DNA of 64,000 nucleotides from Albifimbria verrucaria (Eukaryota > Ascomycota > Sordariomycetes > Hypocreales > Stachybotryaceae): positions 2,232,001-2,296,000 of the forward strand of contig JAHREC010000009.1 in assembly GCA_020081605.1 (NCBI GenBank). Reading direction: 5' to 3'. A model generated the notes under the pieces. That model was not told where the DNA came from. It made no database searches and was given only the letters and a program-made list of their open reading frames with translations. Shown piece after piece: positions 49,329-61,012 of this stretch. Positions within the stretch are counted from its first letter, which is position 1. The number at the start of each line of letters is the position of its first letter. Both the position numbers and the translations under genes were made by a program.

Positions 49329-50399
49329 GGAGGCGTCAATCTAGATTGTCTTGAGGAGCAGGACCCCGGGAATAATTTGTGGGAAAGATATAAAGTGCTT
49401 GGCAGCGGAGGAGTGGGTGGGCTGAGGCGATGTCGTCGTCTATCATGAAACTCCGCAACGTCTTCGGGGCGCCGAGTGACTCAGCCGATGGTTATGGGTG
49501 GCTGTACGGAGCAGGTGGGCGTGAAAGAGATGATGATACGGATCAGGCTGTATGGGTGCTAGCATGAGACGTCACAGAATGTCGGCCACAGTGTGCTTGC
49601 TGTATGAGTGACGGACGTTGATGGATGGCTTACACGCAGTCGGGCGTCCGCGGGGCCTGAGGCCAGGTAGGTGGTGGTTGCGGAGCAGTAAGCGGCGTGA
49701 CAAACGTTGAAGAAAATGTGCATCGACTACAGACTACAAAGTCCTCCCATGCCATCCATACCTACCTACATAATACCCTGCCCGCCTGGGCCCCTAGCAA
49801 GGTCCTCCGCAGGTACCAGCCATGGCGCGAATTGCAGGCCGAATGACTGGGCAGTACTTGGGAGGGCAGATCATTTCGATGCGGGTCGAAGCCAAGAGTT
49901 TTAGCGAGGACCAGTTTGGATCAACCAGAACCCCGGCTGCGTATATCGGAATTGGGCCATCTGCCACGACCAAGGCTAAGGTCCTAGGCGAAAAGCTCGA
50001 GGTTTGTCCAGGCTGGCGATGCCCCCACCTCTGCTGTGCTGTGGAAACCCGCCTTTCTCATCCGTATTGCTCGCTTGTCAGTGTAGATGTCTGGGCTCAC
50101 GTGCAGAGCATATAAATGCTCTACGCAACTAGTTGCCGCTCTTCCCTTTGCATAAGTCGGACTCGACCTTTGCCTGGTTGAATTTCTTTTTCTTTTTTTT
50201 TGTTTCCCTTTCTTCCCATTTAATACAGCCTGGTTATTCTTGCGTTTTCCGTTTCTCTAGTTAGAGAACAAACGGGCTCTCTCTCACACGCACACACCTA
50301 GCAAGCGGCGTAGCAACCAAACCTACCTATGTCATGGTCGTGATGTAACCATACAAACACTCGCAATCAGATCACTGCAAGCAAACTCTCTCAGTCACA
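49329..50399. promoter_or_regulatory. divergent promoter region, Zn2Cys6 regulator / ABC exporter
   Basis: 1,071 bp between divergent starts. The exporter side has a long pyrimidine-rich stretch (50165-50225). CGG-type half-sites are present, but spacing was not examined systematically. The short frame at 49822-50115 is not supported as a gene. Confidence 0.45.
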
Positions 50400-53300
50400 A
50401 TGAGTGTTCCCACTCCAACCCCCAATTTGCCTACGCAAGGAGGTGATTCTGAACTTGACGACACTCACGTCAAGTTGCCCGCCTCAGACGAGAAGGCATC
50501 TTCCGCATCCGATGCAAACAGCACCAAAAAGACAACAAGAAGGAAAAGAAGAAGGATGACACCAGCTTCAAGTATTTTCTGGTATGGGCTTTCTCTTTTC
50601 TGTTTGCGATTCAATTCTCCCCCTCTTGTTGGTTTGCTTCTTCGTCCCTTCGTCCTTTTTCTTGGCCTCTTTTACCCTCTGGTACTGTTCTGTTCTGTTC
50701 TGCATAGTACGTGCACATCAGCTTGTTTTGTGCTAAGCAGGACAGTGGCCAAACTTCCACTCCCTCACACACCACAATTTCATGTCAGATAACTCTCCCA
50801 GCACAACCTCTCATTCACCTCTTCTCACAACTTATTTAAAAATAAATCCCACTTCTGTTATCGTGGCTGGATCAGTCCCCTGCTAACTTTCCCGCAGCGA
50901 GTCTTCACTTACAACGATCGCCTAGGATGGATCCTAAACGCCATCGCCACCATCTGCGCCATCGCCTCAGGCACTGCTCTACCTCTCATGGACATTGTCT
51001 TTGGCAAATTCGTCAATGTGTTCAATGACTTTGCCTCGGGCCAGTTATCCCCTGCCGGCTACAGAGATGAAGTTGGCAAATACAGGTACACCCTTTCATC
51101 ATCCAGTGCGCCTCTAAACCCGTTTGCTCACCACTGCTACCAGTCTTTTCTTTGTCTACCTTTTCATTGGCAAGTTTTTCTTGACATATATTTGGACTGT
51201 AGGTTACCGACTCTTCTGCTATGTCTTCACAGTCTTCGTCTCGGTGTGCTAACCGCATCCTCAGGTCCTTCTCTCCGTCACCGCCGTCAGAACGACCAAG
51301 ACTCTGCGTGTCCAGTTCATCCGCCAGACCCTCCGTCAAGAAGTCTCCTTCTTTGATACCCCTTCCTCCTCCGTCTCCGGTCAGCTCACCACCAATGGCA
51401 ACCTCATCAATAACGGCATCTCTGAAAAGCTTGGTCTTACCGTGCAAGCGCTCGCTAGCTTCATCGCCGCATTCGTCGTCGCCTTTGCCGTCCAATGGAA
51501 GCTGACTCTCATCCTCATCTCCATCGTTCCCGTCAATATCGTCGTCACCATTGTCTGTGTCGTCTACGACACCATATACGAGTATGCCATGTTCGATATC
51601 TACAGCGAATCCAGCTCTCTCGCTGAAGAAGCCTTCTCCACCATCCGTACCGTCCATGCCTTCTGGGCCTTTCCGAAGCTGTCTAGGCGCTTTACGCACA
51701 TCCTCGAGGAGGCACAAAAGGTAGGCAAGAAGAAGTCCATCATCTATGCCATCCTCTTTCCCACCGAATTCTTCTGCATTTTCTGTGGTTATGCCCTGGC
51801 CTTCTGGCAGGGCATCAGGATGTACGAACGAGGCGAGATTGCCCAGCCTGGAACAGTCGTCACCGTCATCTTCGCCGTCCTTGTCGCTGCCCAGGCTCTG
51901 ACCCAAATTGCTCCACAAACCATCGCCATCTCCAAGGCCACGGCAGCTGCTCAGGAAATGTTCGCCATCATCGACCGCAAATCCGAGGTAGACTCGCTGT
52001 CAGAGAAGGGCACCAAGATTGCCGACTTCAAGGAGACATTAAGCTACGCAACGTTGGGTTCGCCTACCCTGCCCGGCCAGATGTTCCGGTTCTCGACAGA
52101 TTCGACCTAGATATTCCGGCAAATAGGACGACGGCCCTCGTCGGCTCGAGTGGTTCAGGCAAAAGTACCATATTTGGCTTGCTTGAAAGATGGTATCTAC
52201 CTAAGGAAGGCTCATCCATCACCCTTGATGGCCATTCTATTGAGGAACTAAACCTTCGCTGGCTGCGAACTCGTATTAGACTAGTCCAACAGGTATAGCT
52301 TGCCACATGATACTCTCTGCAACTCGCTCTTTGCTAACATGTTCAGGAACCCACTCTTTTCAGCGGCACAATTCTGCAGAATGTCATGGATGGACTAGAG
52401 GGTACAGACATGGCTGGACTTTCAGTTGAAGAGAAAACAAAGCTCGTCAAAGAGGCTTGCCAAGCTTCTTATGCCCACGACTTCATCGAGGCGTTGCCGA
52501 ACGTAAGCTTAGCAATCAAGTATATGACCCTAAGTATGACTGACCATGATTAGGGCTATGAAACGTATATCGGTGAACGTGGCGCCTCTCTGTCTGGAGG
52601 GCAGAAGCAGCGTATCGTCATCGCCCGCAGCATCATTTCCAACCCCAAAGTCCTCCTCCTGGACGAGGCTACCAGTGCTCTGGATCCTAATGCTGAGAAG
52701 ATTGTACAACAAGCACTCAACAACGTAGCCAAAGGCAGGACAATGATTGTTATAGCCCATCGCCTTTCCACGATCCGGGACGCCGACAACATTATTGTCA
52801 TGACGAAGGGTAAACTGATTGAGCAGGGCACGCATTCGGAATTGATAGAACTTGGAGGAACATACTCGAGACTCGTCCAGGTTCAGGATCTTGGCCACAA
52901 CTCTGTCGCAGAAAGCAAAGACGAAGAGGACAACAACAAGCCAGTGGAAGACATTGATCTGGTGGCTACCAATGCTTCCGTGGCTCGCAGCCGCACGCAC
53001 GAGGCCACTCCTAACATCATCGACCACAACCTTTTCAAAGGCTTGTATCTAATCTTTAAGGAGCAAAGGAGCATCTGGGCTATCTCATTCCTTACATTCA
53101 TAGCATGTTCTGCCGGAGGTAAGTTTTCGCAACCACTCCTATGCAAAATTATGGATGCTGACGGCTTCTGCGCAGGCGCAACATATCCCGCTTTGGCAGT
53201 TCTCTTCTCTAAGACGATGGATGCTTTCCAGACAGCTGACGTCAAGAAGGAGACTTTTTCGCACTCATGTTCTTTGTAGTCGCTCTTGGAAACCTCGTGG

Positions 53301-54980
53301 CATATGCATTCGCTGGCTGGTTTGCAAATATTCTGGCACAGGTAATAATCTTTCTCTCTCTATACTGGCGTTGTCACAAACTTATGCCTTATTCTAGCAC
53401 ATCATGACATATTACCGTGCAGAGGTCTTTGACAATACACTTCGCCAGGACATGACTTTCTTCGATAACCCTGACAATTCCACCGGTGCACTCGTGTCTA
53501 GGCTTTCCTCGGAGCCCACCAGTCTTCAGGAGCTCGTGTCAATGAACCTTGCACTTATCATTATGAACGTAGTCAATGTTCTGTCTAGTTCTATCCTAGG
53601 CATCGCTTACGGCTGGAAGCTGGGTTTGGTCCTTAGTTTGGGCGCACTCCCGGTTTTGGTGGGCGCTGGTTATCTGCGCATCCGTCTCGAGTTCAAATTT
53701 GACGATGACACAGTCAAACTGTTTGCTAAGAGCAGCGGCTTGGCATCGGAGTCGGTCATGGCTATTAGGACGGTCTCGTCTCTGGCTCTCGAAGGAGCCG
53801 TCATTGAGAGGTATCAACACTCTTTAGATGGAATTGCCAAAACCTCAATCAGGAGTGTCACCTGGAAGATGCTCTTCTACGCTCTTAGCCAGAGTCTCTC
53901 ATTCTTGGCAATGGCCTTGGGCTTCTGGTAAGTGTCTGGAATATTCAACCCTTAAAAATAATATTCCATGGCTAGTTGCTAACATGTCTAAACAGGTACG
54001 GTGGACGTCTGGTTTCAACTGGTGAATATACCAACGGTCAATTCTATACCGTATTTATTGCCGTCATTTTCTCCGGAGAAGCAGCAGCCATGTTCTTCCA
54101 GTATACCACCAGTATTACCAAGGCCCGCACAGCCATCAACTACATCTTCCAGCTCCGTCAAGATCTAGAGCTGCATGATGGTGAGGATGATGTTTCTGCC
54201 GATACCCAAAAGGCTCTATCAGAGAAAGGCACCGAGGTGGCTTGTGAAGAGATTGACTTCGCCTACCCATTACGACCCAATCTCAGGGTTCTCCGTGGTA
54301 TCGATGTCAAAATTGGCTCTGGAAAAATGGTTGCTTTCGTGGGCGCTTCTGGGTGTGGCAAGTCGACAATGATTGCTCTTCTTGAGCGCTTCTACGATCC
54401 CACGGCAGGTGCGGTTCGTGTAGATGGGAACGACATTCGCAAGCGTGATAGGCGCCGCTACCGCCACGATGTTGCTCTCGTCCAGCAGGAACCCGTCCTG
54501 TACCAAGGCTCAATCCGTGAGAACATCTCCCTAGGATTGGAGGAGAGCGATCCTACCGATGAAGAAATCACGGCTGCCTGTCGTCAAGCCAATATTTGGG
54601 ATTTCGTGTCGTCGCTCCCAGAAGGTCTTGCTACGCCCTGCGGCAATCAAGGTCTCTCATTGTCGGGCGGTCAGCGTCAGCGTATTGCCATCGCCCGTGC
54701 CTTGATCCGCTCGCCTCGTCTTCTCCTGCTTGATGAGGCCACCAGTGCCCTAGATACGGAGTCAGAAAAGGTAGTCAAAGAGGCATTGGACCGCGCTGCG
54801 GAGGGTAGGACCACCATCGCCGTGGCTCACCGTCTCAGCACCATTCGCGATGCGGATACGATTGTTGTTTTTAACAAGGGACGCGTAGCGCAGATGGGCA
54901 CACACGAGGAACTCATCGCAAAGCGTGGCTTGTACTATGAGATGGTGCTCGGTCAGTCACTAGATCGTGAGGCATCGTAA
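50400..54980 (+). CDS. ABCB-type multidrug exporter (full transporter), three frame shifts
   Basis: ATP-driven exporter of the P-glycoprotein/Pmd1 type in the plasma membrane: (TMD-NBD)x2, 1,285 residues, nine exons (introns 50582-50897, 51086-51143, 51199-51264, 52293-52346, 52503-52553, 53119-53175, 53342-53397 and 53928-53995). NBD1 has Walker [10 protein letters not shown], signature LSGGQKQR, Walker [13 protein letters not shown] and [15 protein letters not shown]2 has [29 protein letters not shown] and [12 protein letters not shown]. Both catalytic sites look complete. The first intron, 316 nt, is unusually long for this gene. Bases are missing at the A5 run 50526-50530, at GG 52032-52033 (before NBD1) and at GG 53249-53250 (in TMD2). 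Raw frames thus split it into several pieces. Transported compounds are unknown; azole or toxin export is possible for this family. Confidence 0.93.
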
Positions 54981-55359
54981 ACTGCTTGACTTTTCGACGT
55001 AGGAAGGAGATACGGGTAATTCTTTCATTGTAAACGGTGTTTGGGCATGGACGGCGCATTATTGGCATACAGAGGTCAAAAACTCTTCTCAATCTGATGT
55101 AATCTGAAGCAGGCCGGCTTGTTCATACGGTGCCTTGTATGGCTCTTGCAATTATATAGTGCGAAACTTTACATGTACACAAATTGTAACAGCGATCAAA
55201 GACATCGGAGGATACTCTCATCAGTCAATTCTAGATCATATCTATATAGCATAGGCCTTGTCCTCTACTCTTGTCGCGCAAGAACACTGTCAGCCTTTTC
55301 CTCGTGACGCAGTTTATGCACGCCCTTTTACTCTATCCCTACCACTACGCTGACATAAA
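54981..55359. other. convergent 3' region, ABC exporter / ZUO1
   Basis: About 380 bp between facing stop codons, AT-rich toward the middle (TATATAG near 55153 and 55240). No gene seen. Confidence 0.5.
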
Positions 55360-56761
55360 TTAAGCGAGCGAAGGGGCGTCACCCTCCTTCAGCTTGCCAG
55401 CACCAACAAGTCTCTTGACCTCGTCGCTCCACACAGTCTTGATCTTGTCGGCGACGGTGAGGCCGTTGAGCTTGCCAGCGAGGGCAGCAATCTCATCGGG
55501 GTCGATCTTGCTCTGGACCAGCTCGACATCGCCGAGGACGGTGTCGATCTGGGACGCGGAGGGCTCACCAGCGGCGAAATAGTTGGCGTCCTTGACGGAA
55601 CCCTTGAGCACACGCTTGTTCTTCTTGACGGCGTTCTTGGCAGCCTCCTTAGCCTTCTTACCGGCCTCACGGTCGGCCTTGGCCTTCTCCTCAGCCTCCT
55701 GAGCAGCGCGGGCCTCGGCCTCCTTCTTGAGACGAGCCTCCTCGGCAGCAGCCTTCTCGGCGGCCTCCTTCTCGAGCTTCTTCTTGTTACGGCTGGCGTT
55801 GGCTTCCTGGCGGAAACGCTTGATACGCTCGTCGCCGGCAGAACAGTCGTCGAGCATCTTACGGAGACGGGTGTTGTCCTCGGCCTTCTTCTTCTTGCGG
55901 GAGTTGGCGTTCTTACGCTCGACGTGACGCTTCTGGTCACGGTTCTCATTGTCATCGGGGACATCCTCGTCGAGGTACTCGAAGGAGCGCCAGCTGTCAA
56001 AGTTGTACCAGAAGTTGTAGAACTCCTCGACGTGCTCCTTGCTGGAGTTGGCGTCGCCGAAGGTAGGGACGGGGTGGTTCTTGGAGAAGCGAGCCTCGGC
56101 CTTGAAGACCTTGCTCCAGAGCTTGTAGAAGTCGCCCTTCTGGAGCTGCTTCTTGGTGGGGGTCGACCTCGGCCTCCTCGTCGACGGAGTCGTACTGGCG
56201 ACGCTTGGTGGGGTCGAGGAGGACCTCAGTGGCCTTCTGGATGCACTTGAAGAACTGGTCGTCCTCGGTGCGGCCCTGGGCAGCCTTCTTATCAGGGTGG
56301 TGCTTCAGGACCTTCTTGCGGTGGGCCTTCTTGATCTGCTCCTCGGTGGCCTTGTAGCGGTACTTGGACAGGCCGAGAACCTTGTAGTGATCCTGGGTCT
56401 AAGGGAGGAGAGCGGTCAGTTCATGTGGGAGCGCAGAATGGCGGTGGTGGTAGTAGATGGCGGGGACATACCTTCCAGTCCTTGGCCTCACGTTGCAGCA
56501 GCATGGGGTCCTCGGGCTCGCTGACGTCGCTCTCGTCGCCGTCCTCGACCTTCTTGGCGCTCTCCTGAGCCTGGATGCGGTCATCCTCGGAGAAGGTACG
56601 CTTGTGGCGGGCACGACGGGCGTGGGCGAGGAAGTGAGGGCCAACGGGCTCGATGCTTCGCTGGACGGCGCCGGAGAGCTGGCCGATGGCCTTGAAGTCC
56701 TTTTCGGCACTCCAGCCCTCCGGGAGGATGGGCAGGGGAGGGAATCGTGCACAGTGGCCAT
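55360..56761 (-). CDS. ZUO1: zuotin, ribosome-associated J-protein, two frame shifts
   Basis: J-domain co-chaperone that forms the ribosome-associated complex with Ssz1 and activates Ssb on nascent chains. Exons 56761-56472 and 56398-55360 give 442 residues. MATVHDSLPLPILPEGWSAE leads to FLAHARRARHKRTFSEDD. The J domain (HYKVLGLSKYRY, HPD in VLKHHPDKK) begins exon 2. GDFYKLWSKVF and WYNFDSWRSFEYLDED are zuotin-specific. The Lys/Glu/Ala-rich ribosome-binding region ([20 protein letters not shown]) precedes the C-terminal helices. One C is missing opposite GGGG at 56735-56738. One C is extra opposite GGGGG at 56158-56162, between the J domain and the zuotin homology domain. The 455 bp promoter is shared divergently with MZM1. 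Confidence 0.92.
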
Positions 56762-57216
56762 GGTGTCTGGTCCGGTGTGCTGGGCAAGATTCGTGGGTTG
56801 AGTGGAATAGTGGAGGGAGGAAGGATCAGAGACACATGCAAGCGGGATTCGAATAATTTTTTTCTTACCCCTTCGACGCCTGACATCCAATGAGCCAAGA
56901 GATGGTACAATGGTGGGGTTTGGCACAGCCAGCAGTTACCCGAAGTATCACAACTTGGCTGTAGGTACCGCAAAGAGAATTTTAGCGCTGTGTGAGTCTG
57001 CCTACAGGGGCAAAAACGTGCTGAAGCTAGCGGCCTGCAGTGGGCGCATCCCCGGAGCACGGCTGAACCGGAAATCCGCTGCACCTGGACTCTGGACCAT
57101 GCCGTACGATCCCGTAATGCGGCAAACGGATTCGACTCCATTATTTTTCTGACTGGTGCTCACTCATCCCGTTTAACGATCATCTTCCCGCCGCGAAATC
57201 CTTACAAATCACGACC
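56762..57216. promoter_or_regulatory. divergent promoter region ZUO1 / MZM1
   Basis: 455 bp between divergent start codons. No individual element is claimed. Confidence 0.45.
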
Positions 57217-57678
57217 ATGGCGTTGGCAGCTTACCGGAACCTGATGCGCGCAGCCCGCATCGCCTTCCAAGGTACGAGACCATTGATCGGGCCCGTCTTT
57301 CACAGTTTCCTCTAACGTCTCTTGACAGGCGATGCTCCTGTCCTGGCTGCCGCCCACGGCCAGATTCGAAACGAGTTCCGCCAGCGCGCAACCCTCGACC
57401 CTTCCGATTCGACCGTCACCGCCGGCATCCAGCATGCCCAAGAGGTCGCCAAGTTCCTCCGCGAGAATGTCGTGCAGGGCAGACGGACGGAAGAGGATGG
57501 AACGTACCGTATGTGCTCCAGTTTACGGCAACGCCAAGTCTGGCCTCGGCAACTAACATGATTTTTTACAGAATTGCGCATTCACAAGGACACTGAGCGA
57601 GGCGACAACGATTCGATAAAGACAGCTGGCTCAGGAGCCGTCACAGGAGGCGGATGTTGCGGTGGTGGTGGCAGGAAG
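57217..57678 (+). CDS. MZM1: mitochondrial LYR protein Mzm1, complex III assembly factor, intact
   Basis: Matrix chaperone that stabilises the Rieske iron-sulfur protein Rip1 before its insertion into complex III. Three exons (57217-57271, 57329-57508 and 57572-57678) give 113 residues. MALAAYRNLMRAARIAF carries the family's variant LYR-like motif at the extreme N-terminus. EEVAKFLRENVVQGR-type helices (here AQEVAKFLRENVVQGR) and LRIHKDTERGDNDSIK match the conserved C-terminal half. An unusual addition after the normal end is a Gly/Cys-rich tail (GGGCCGGGGRK). No frame shift was found in this gene. It is divergent from ZUO1 and convergent with ECM2. Confidence 0.9.
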
Positions 57679-57853
57679 TAAATGCATTGTTGGATCCTGT
57701 ACAGTATTGTAACAAAATATCATGATACCCTCTAGTCCCGATTCCACCGTCGAGTGTGAGCTACTACTTATGATTGGTCCCATTCTGCCACATACATCCC
57801 TAAGACACGAAACTCCAGAACGCCGCGCATGTCGTTTGATCAAAATGCCAAGC

Positions 57854-59041
57854 TTAGTCCCCGGACAAGCTTGCGTAGTTGGGGTATCTTCCGCGCCGGG
57901 GCGCCGCCGCAACCGCCCTGTGTGCCGGGGCACTCCTGGCTTCTTGGCCGGCGCTGCCACCCTCGATGGCTCGTTGGTTGCGTGAGGATTGTTGTTGGCG
58001 CATCCTGGCATCGTGCAGCATCTGTGATCTTTCCTCCCGATCCATCGTTCCAATAGCCTTGGGGACTCCCCATCGTATCCGCAACGGGCAGCCTGCAATA
58101 ACAGCTCTGCCCTGGCACGCCGCCGCTGCCTTCTCTGCAGCTTCGCGAGTCTCATAGTTGATAAAGGCGCAGTGGGACATGTGCGAGCAAACCAAGCTCT
58201 TGATCTTCCCGTGGACCTTGAAGAAGTCTCGGAGCTTGTACTCGGGCAGGTCATCCTCCACTCCGGTCACGAACAGTGACATGATGTTCTTGTCGTCGGG
58301 AGGTAGCCAGTCTCTAGGGCTCGGAGGTAGTTGCGCCGCGCTCGGGAATGCCTGTCGTCCTTTGCCGCCCTTCGTCTTCGCTCCGGCCGCGACGGCTGCT
58401 CGTGTGTCACGCGTGCGAATCGGCCCAGGTCCACCAACGCCAGCGCCGACAGCTGCGTCGCCGCCCAAAGCCCTCTCTTGCGCAACCTCTGAATCATCAA
58501 CGGTTCTGCCCTTGCGAAAGTATGGCTTGCTAGTCGCCAGTCTGCGGAGCAGCTCTCGAGCCTTCTCGTCCGTCTTCTCGTACGCGTCGACGCCAACCTT
58601 GCCCTCCTCGATTGCCCGCTCATTGTTTTGCGCAAAATATTCCCGGTTGATATCGGACTGTGGGCCAGGCGCCACCATCTTGAGCGCAGCATCGCGCACC
58701 GCGAGCGGAAGACCGAACGACAGATCCAGCATGCAGGTCTGGCAGCAGTTCTTGAGACGCGCGCAAGTCAAGCATATCATCGTGCGCTTCTTGCGAGCTT
58801 GAGAACGGTCGGTATTCCAGCTGAAGACGGTAAAAGGACGTGTACACTATTGTCTGTTAGTATGAAGCTGTGACCGACGGCGAGGAACGGTGGAGACACT
58901 CACCAATTTGCATTCTTCAGCATAGTCCTCCTTCAACATCTTAACGTACGGGTTGTCTGGTAGACATTTCTCGCAAACAGATGGGAAGTCGGTCGACTCC
59001 CATCCTGAGCGATTGATATCCTGCTTGATCTGAGGCGGCAT
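57854..59041 (-). CDS. SLT11: pre-mRNA splicing factor Ecm2/Slt11 (RBM22 family), intact
   Basis: Component of the activated spliceosome (NTC-related), contacting U6 snRNA near the catalytic core. Exons 59041-58904 and 58846-57854 give 376 residues. [20 protein letters not shown] is the conserved start, preferred over an upstream ATG at 59071. Paired cysteines follow: [43 protein letters not shown] and [19 protein letters not shown] are family signatures. The RRM has RNP2 LFVTGV and RNP1-like HCAFINYET, then CPLRIRWG. The C-terminal tail is Gln/Ala/Arg-rich and ends [10 protein letters not shown]. No one-base shift was needed, although the last 30 residues before YPNYASL look less conserved. 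Confidence 0.9.
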
Positions 59042-59672
59042 GGCCAAGGGAGCTGTCGTCACGGATGACAATGACGAAGGGTGGAAATCATTAAAGCCTG
59101 CTGCTGCTATGACAGAAATCTAATCTGCAGCCGCCACTGTGATTTACGGATGGTTACCTAAGCAAAGAATCTTATCGATATCGGTAGTGACTAAGCAAAG
59201 TGGGCTGTATGCATGTGGAAAAATGCATGGGGAAAAGAAGGAGGGAAGGAAAAAGGGAGAAGCGAGACGAGGACTTGGCGCTCTGGCTGGCTCAGGCTCA
59301 GGGACAGAGGGGCATTCGGGTTCGTATTCGCAGCGAGCGTGCCACTCGTGGCATGGGACGTTTCACCGCCTGCTGTTTGTAGGAGATAAGATCTTTATTA
59401 TGCTAGAAAGGGACTAGCGCACGGCTCGAAATCTCTTAGATTGGGGAGATTGCCATGTCAGGGGCAGTTGCGAGGGCGATTCGCTGGAGGGTCCTTTAAA
59501 ATTGTCGGCTAAGGTATCATCGCGACTCTAATAAAGATCGTTCAGGCTCCCTAAAGTCTCCTCCCATTTGACTTCCTACACTTTCGGTTTCTCCGTGCTG
59601 AGCCAATTGCTGTTGGTTTTTCTGCTCTCTCATTCTCCTTCCCTCCTTTGCGCCTTTCTACAAACCTTCAAC
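59042..59672. promoter_or_regulatory. divergent promoter region ECM2 / ERG6
   Basis: 631 bp between divergent starts. The ERG6 side (59565-59670) is pyrimidine-rich, typical of a highly expressed fungal gene. A sterol-responsive element was not identified. Confidence 0.45.
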
Positions 59673-61012
59673 ATGGTTGCCTCTTCCACCGCCTCTACCC
59701 TCGAGCGCGAGGACCACAGCCGTGATGCCGCCTTCAACAAGGCCATGCACGGCAACTCGGCCAAGGCCAAGGGTGGTATCGCCGCCATGTTCTCCAAGGG
59801 CGGCGACGCCAAGAAGGCTGCCGTCGACGAGTACTTCAAGCACTGGGACAACAAGCCCGCCGCCAACGAGACTGCCGAGGAGCGAGCTGTGAGTTTGACC
59901 CCTCGACATGTGGCGGTCAGAGAGAATTCCAATGACTGACAGGCACCCTACAGGCACGAACTGCTGAATACGCTACCCTGACGAGACAGTGAGTCTTTGA
60001 TCCCACTTCGAATCACGGCCACTGTGAATATTCAACTAATCTTGCTTGTCAGCTACTACAACTTGGCCACCGACCTGTACGAGTATGGCTGGGGCCAGTC
60101 GTTCCACTTCTGCCGCTTTGCCTACGGCGAGCGCTTTCCATCAGGCCATTGCTCGTCATGAGCACTACCTTGCCCACTCCATCGGCATCAAAGAGGGCAT
60201 GAAGGTTCTTGACGTCGGCTGCGGTGTTGGCGGTCCTGCCCGAGAGATTGCCAAGTTCACCGGCTGCCACGTTACCGGCCTGAACAACAACGATTACCAG
60301 ATTGACCGTGCCACACACTACGCCTTCAAGGAGGGTCTGTCTGATCAGCTCAAGTTTGTCAAGGGCGATTTCATGGTGAGTACATGCCGCTGGATGCATC
60401 TTACTGGTCATGAGGTCCGTTGCTAACATGCCGGTCGCAGCAAATGTCTTTCCCTGACAACTCCTTCGATGCCATTTACGCCATCGAGGCTACCGTCCAC
60501 GCCCCCAGCCTTGAGGGTATCTACAGCGAGATCTTCCGTGTGCTGAAGCCCGGTGGTGTCTTCGGTGTCTACGAGTGGCTCATGACCGACGAGTATGACA
60601 ACGACAACCTCCACCACCGTGAGATCCGTCTCGGCATCGAACAGGGTGACGGTATCTCCAACATGTGCAAGGTGTCCGAGGGCATTGCCGCCATGAAGGC
60701 GGCTGGCTTCGACCTGCTGCACCATGAGGATTTGGCTGACCGCCCTGACCCCTCTCCTTGGTACTGGCCCCTGTCTGGCGAGCTTCGCTACATCCAGTCC
60801 CTCGGTGATGTCTTCACCATCCTGCGCATGACCAAGATTGGCCGTGCTGTGGCTCACAGCTTCGCCGGTCTGCTGGAGTCAGTCGGCGTCGCCCCGCCGG
60901 CACCAAGAAGACTGCGGACAGCTTGGCGCTTGCCGCCGACTGCCTGGTTGCCGGTGGACGTGAGCACCTGTTCACCCCCATGTACCTCATGGTCGGCCGC
61001 AAGCCCGAGTAA
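59673..61012 (+). CDS. ERG6: sterol C-24 methyltransferase, two frame shifts
   Basis: Transfers a methyl group from S-adenosylmethionine to C-24 of the sterol side chain in ergosterol synthesis, on ER and lipid droplets. Exons 59673-59888, 59954-59988, 60053-60375 and 60441-61012 give 381 residues, the usual length. [18 protein letters not shown] is the conserved substrate-site region. The SAM-binding motif I is [15 protein letters not shown], followed by GLNNNDYQI, the [10 protein letters not shown] segment and [13 protein letters not shown]. The corrected C-terminus ends [17 protein letters not shown] at 60135-60137 has one T too many (just after YGERF) and CCCC at 60892-60895 lacks one C. 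Uncorrected, the enzyme would lose its SAM domain, which is implausible for an ergosterol-dependent fungus unless another copy exists. Confidence 0.94.

Noticed and set aside
17813..54980. Secondary-metabolite gene cluster made of oxygenase, SDR, Zn2Cys6 regulator and ABC exporter
   Set aside because: These genes are 8-25 kb apart, separated by core housekeeping genes, and no synthase, cyclase or synthetase is present.
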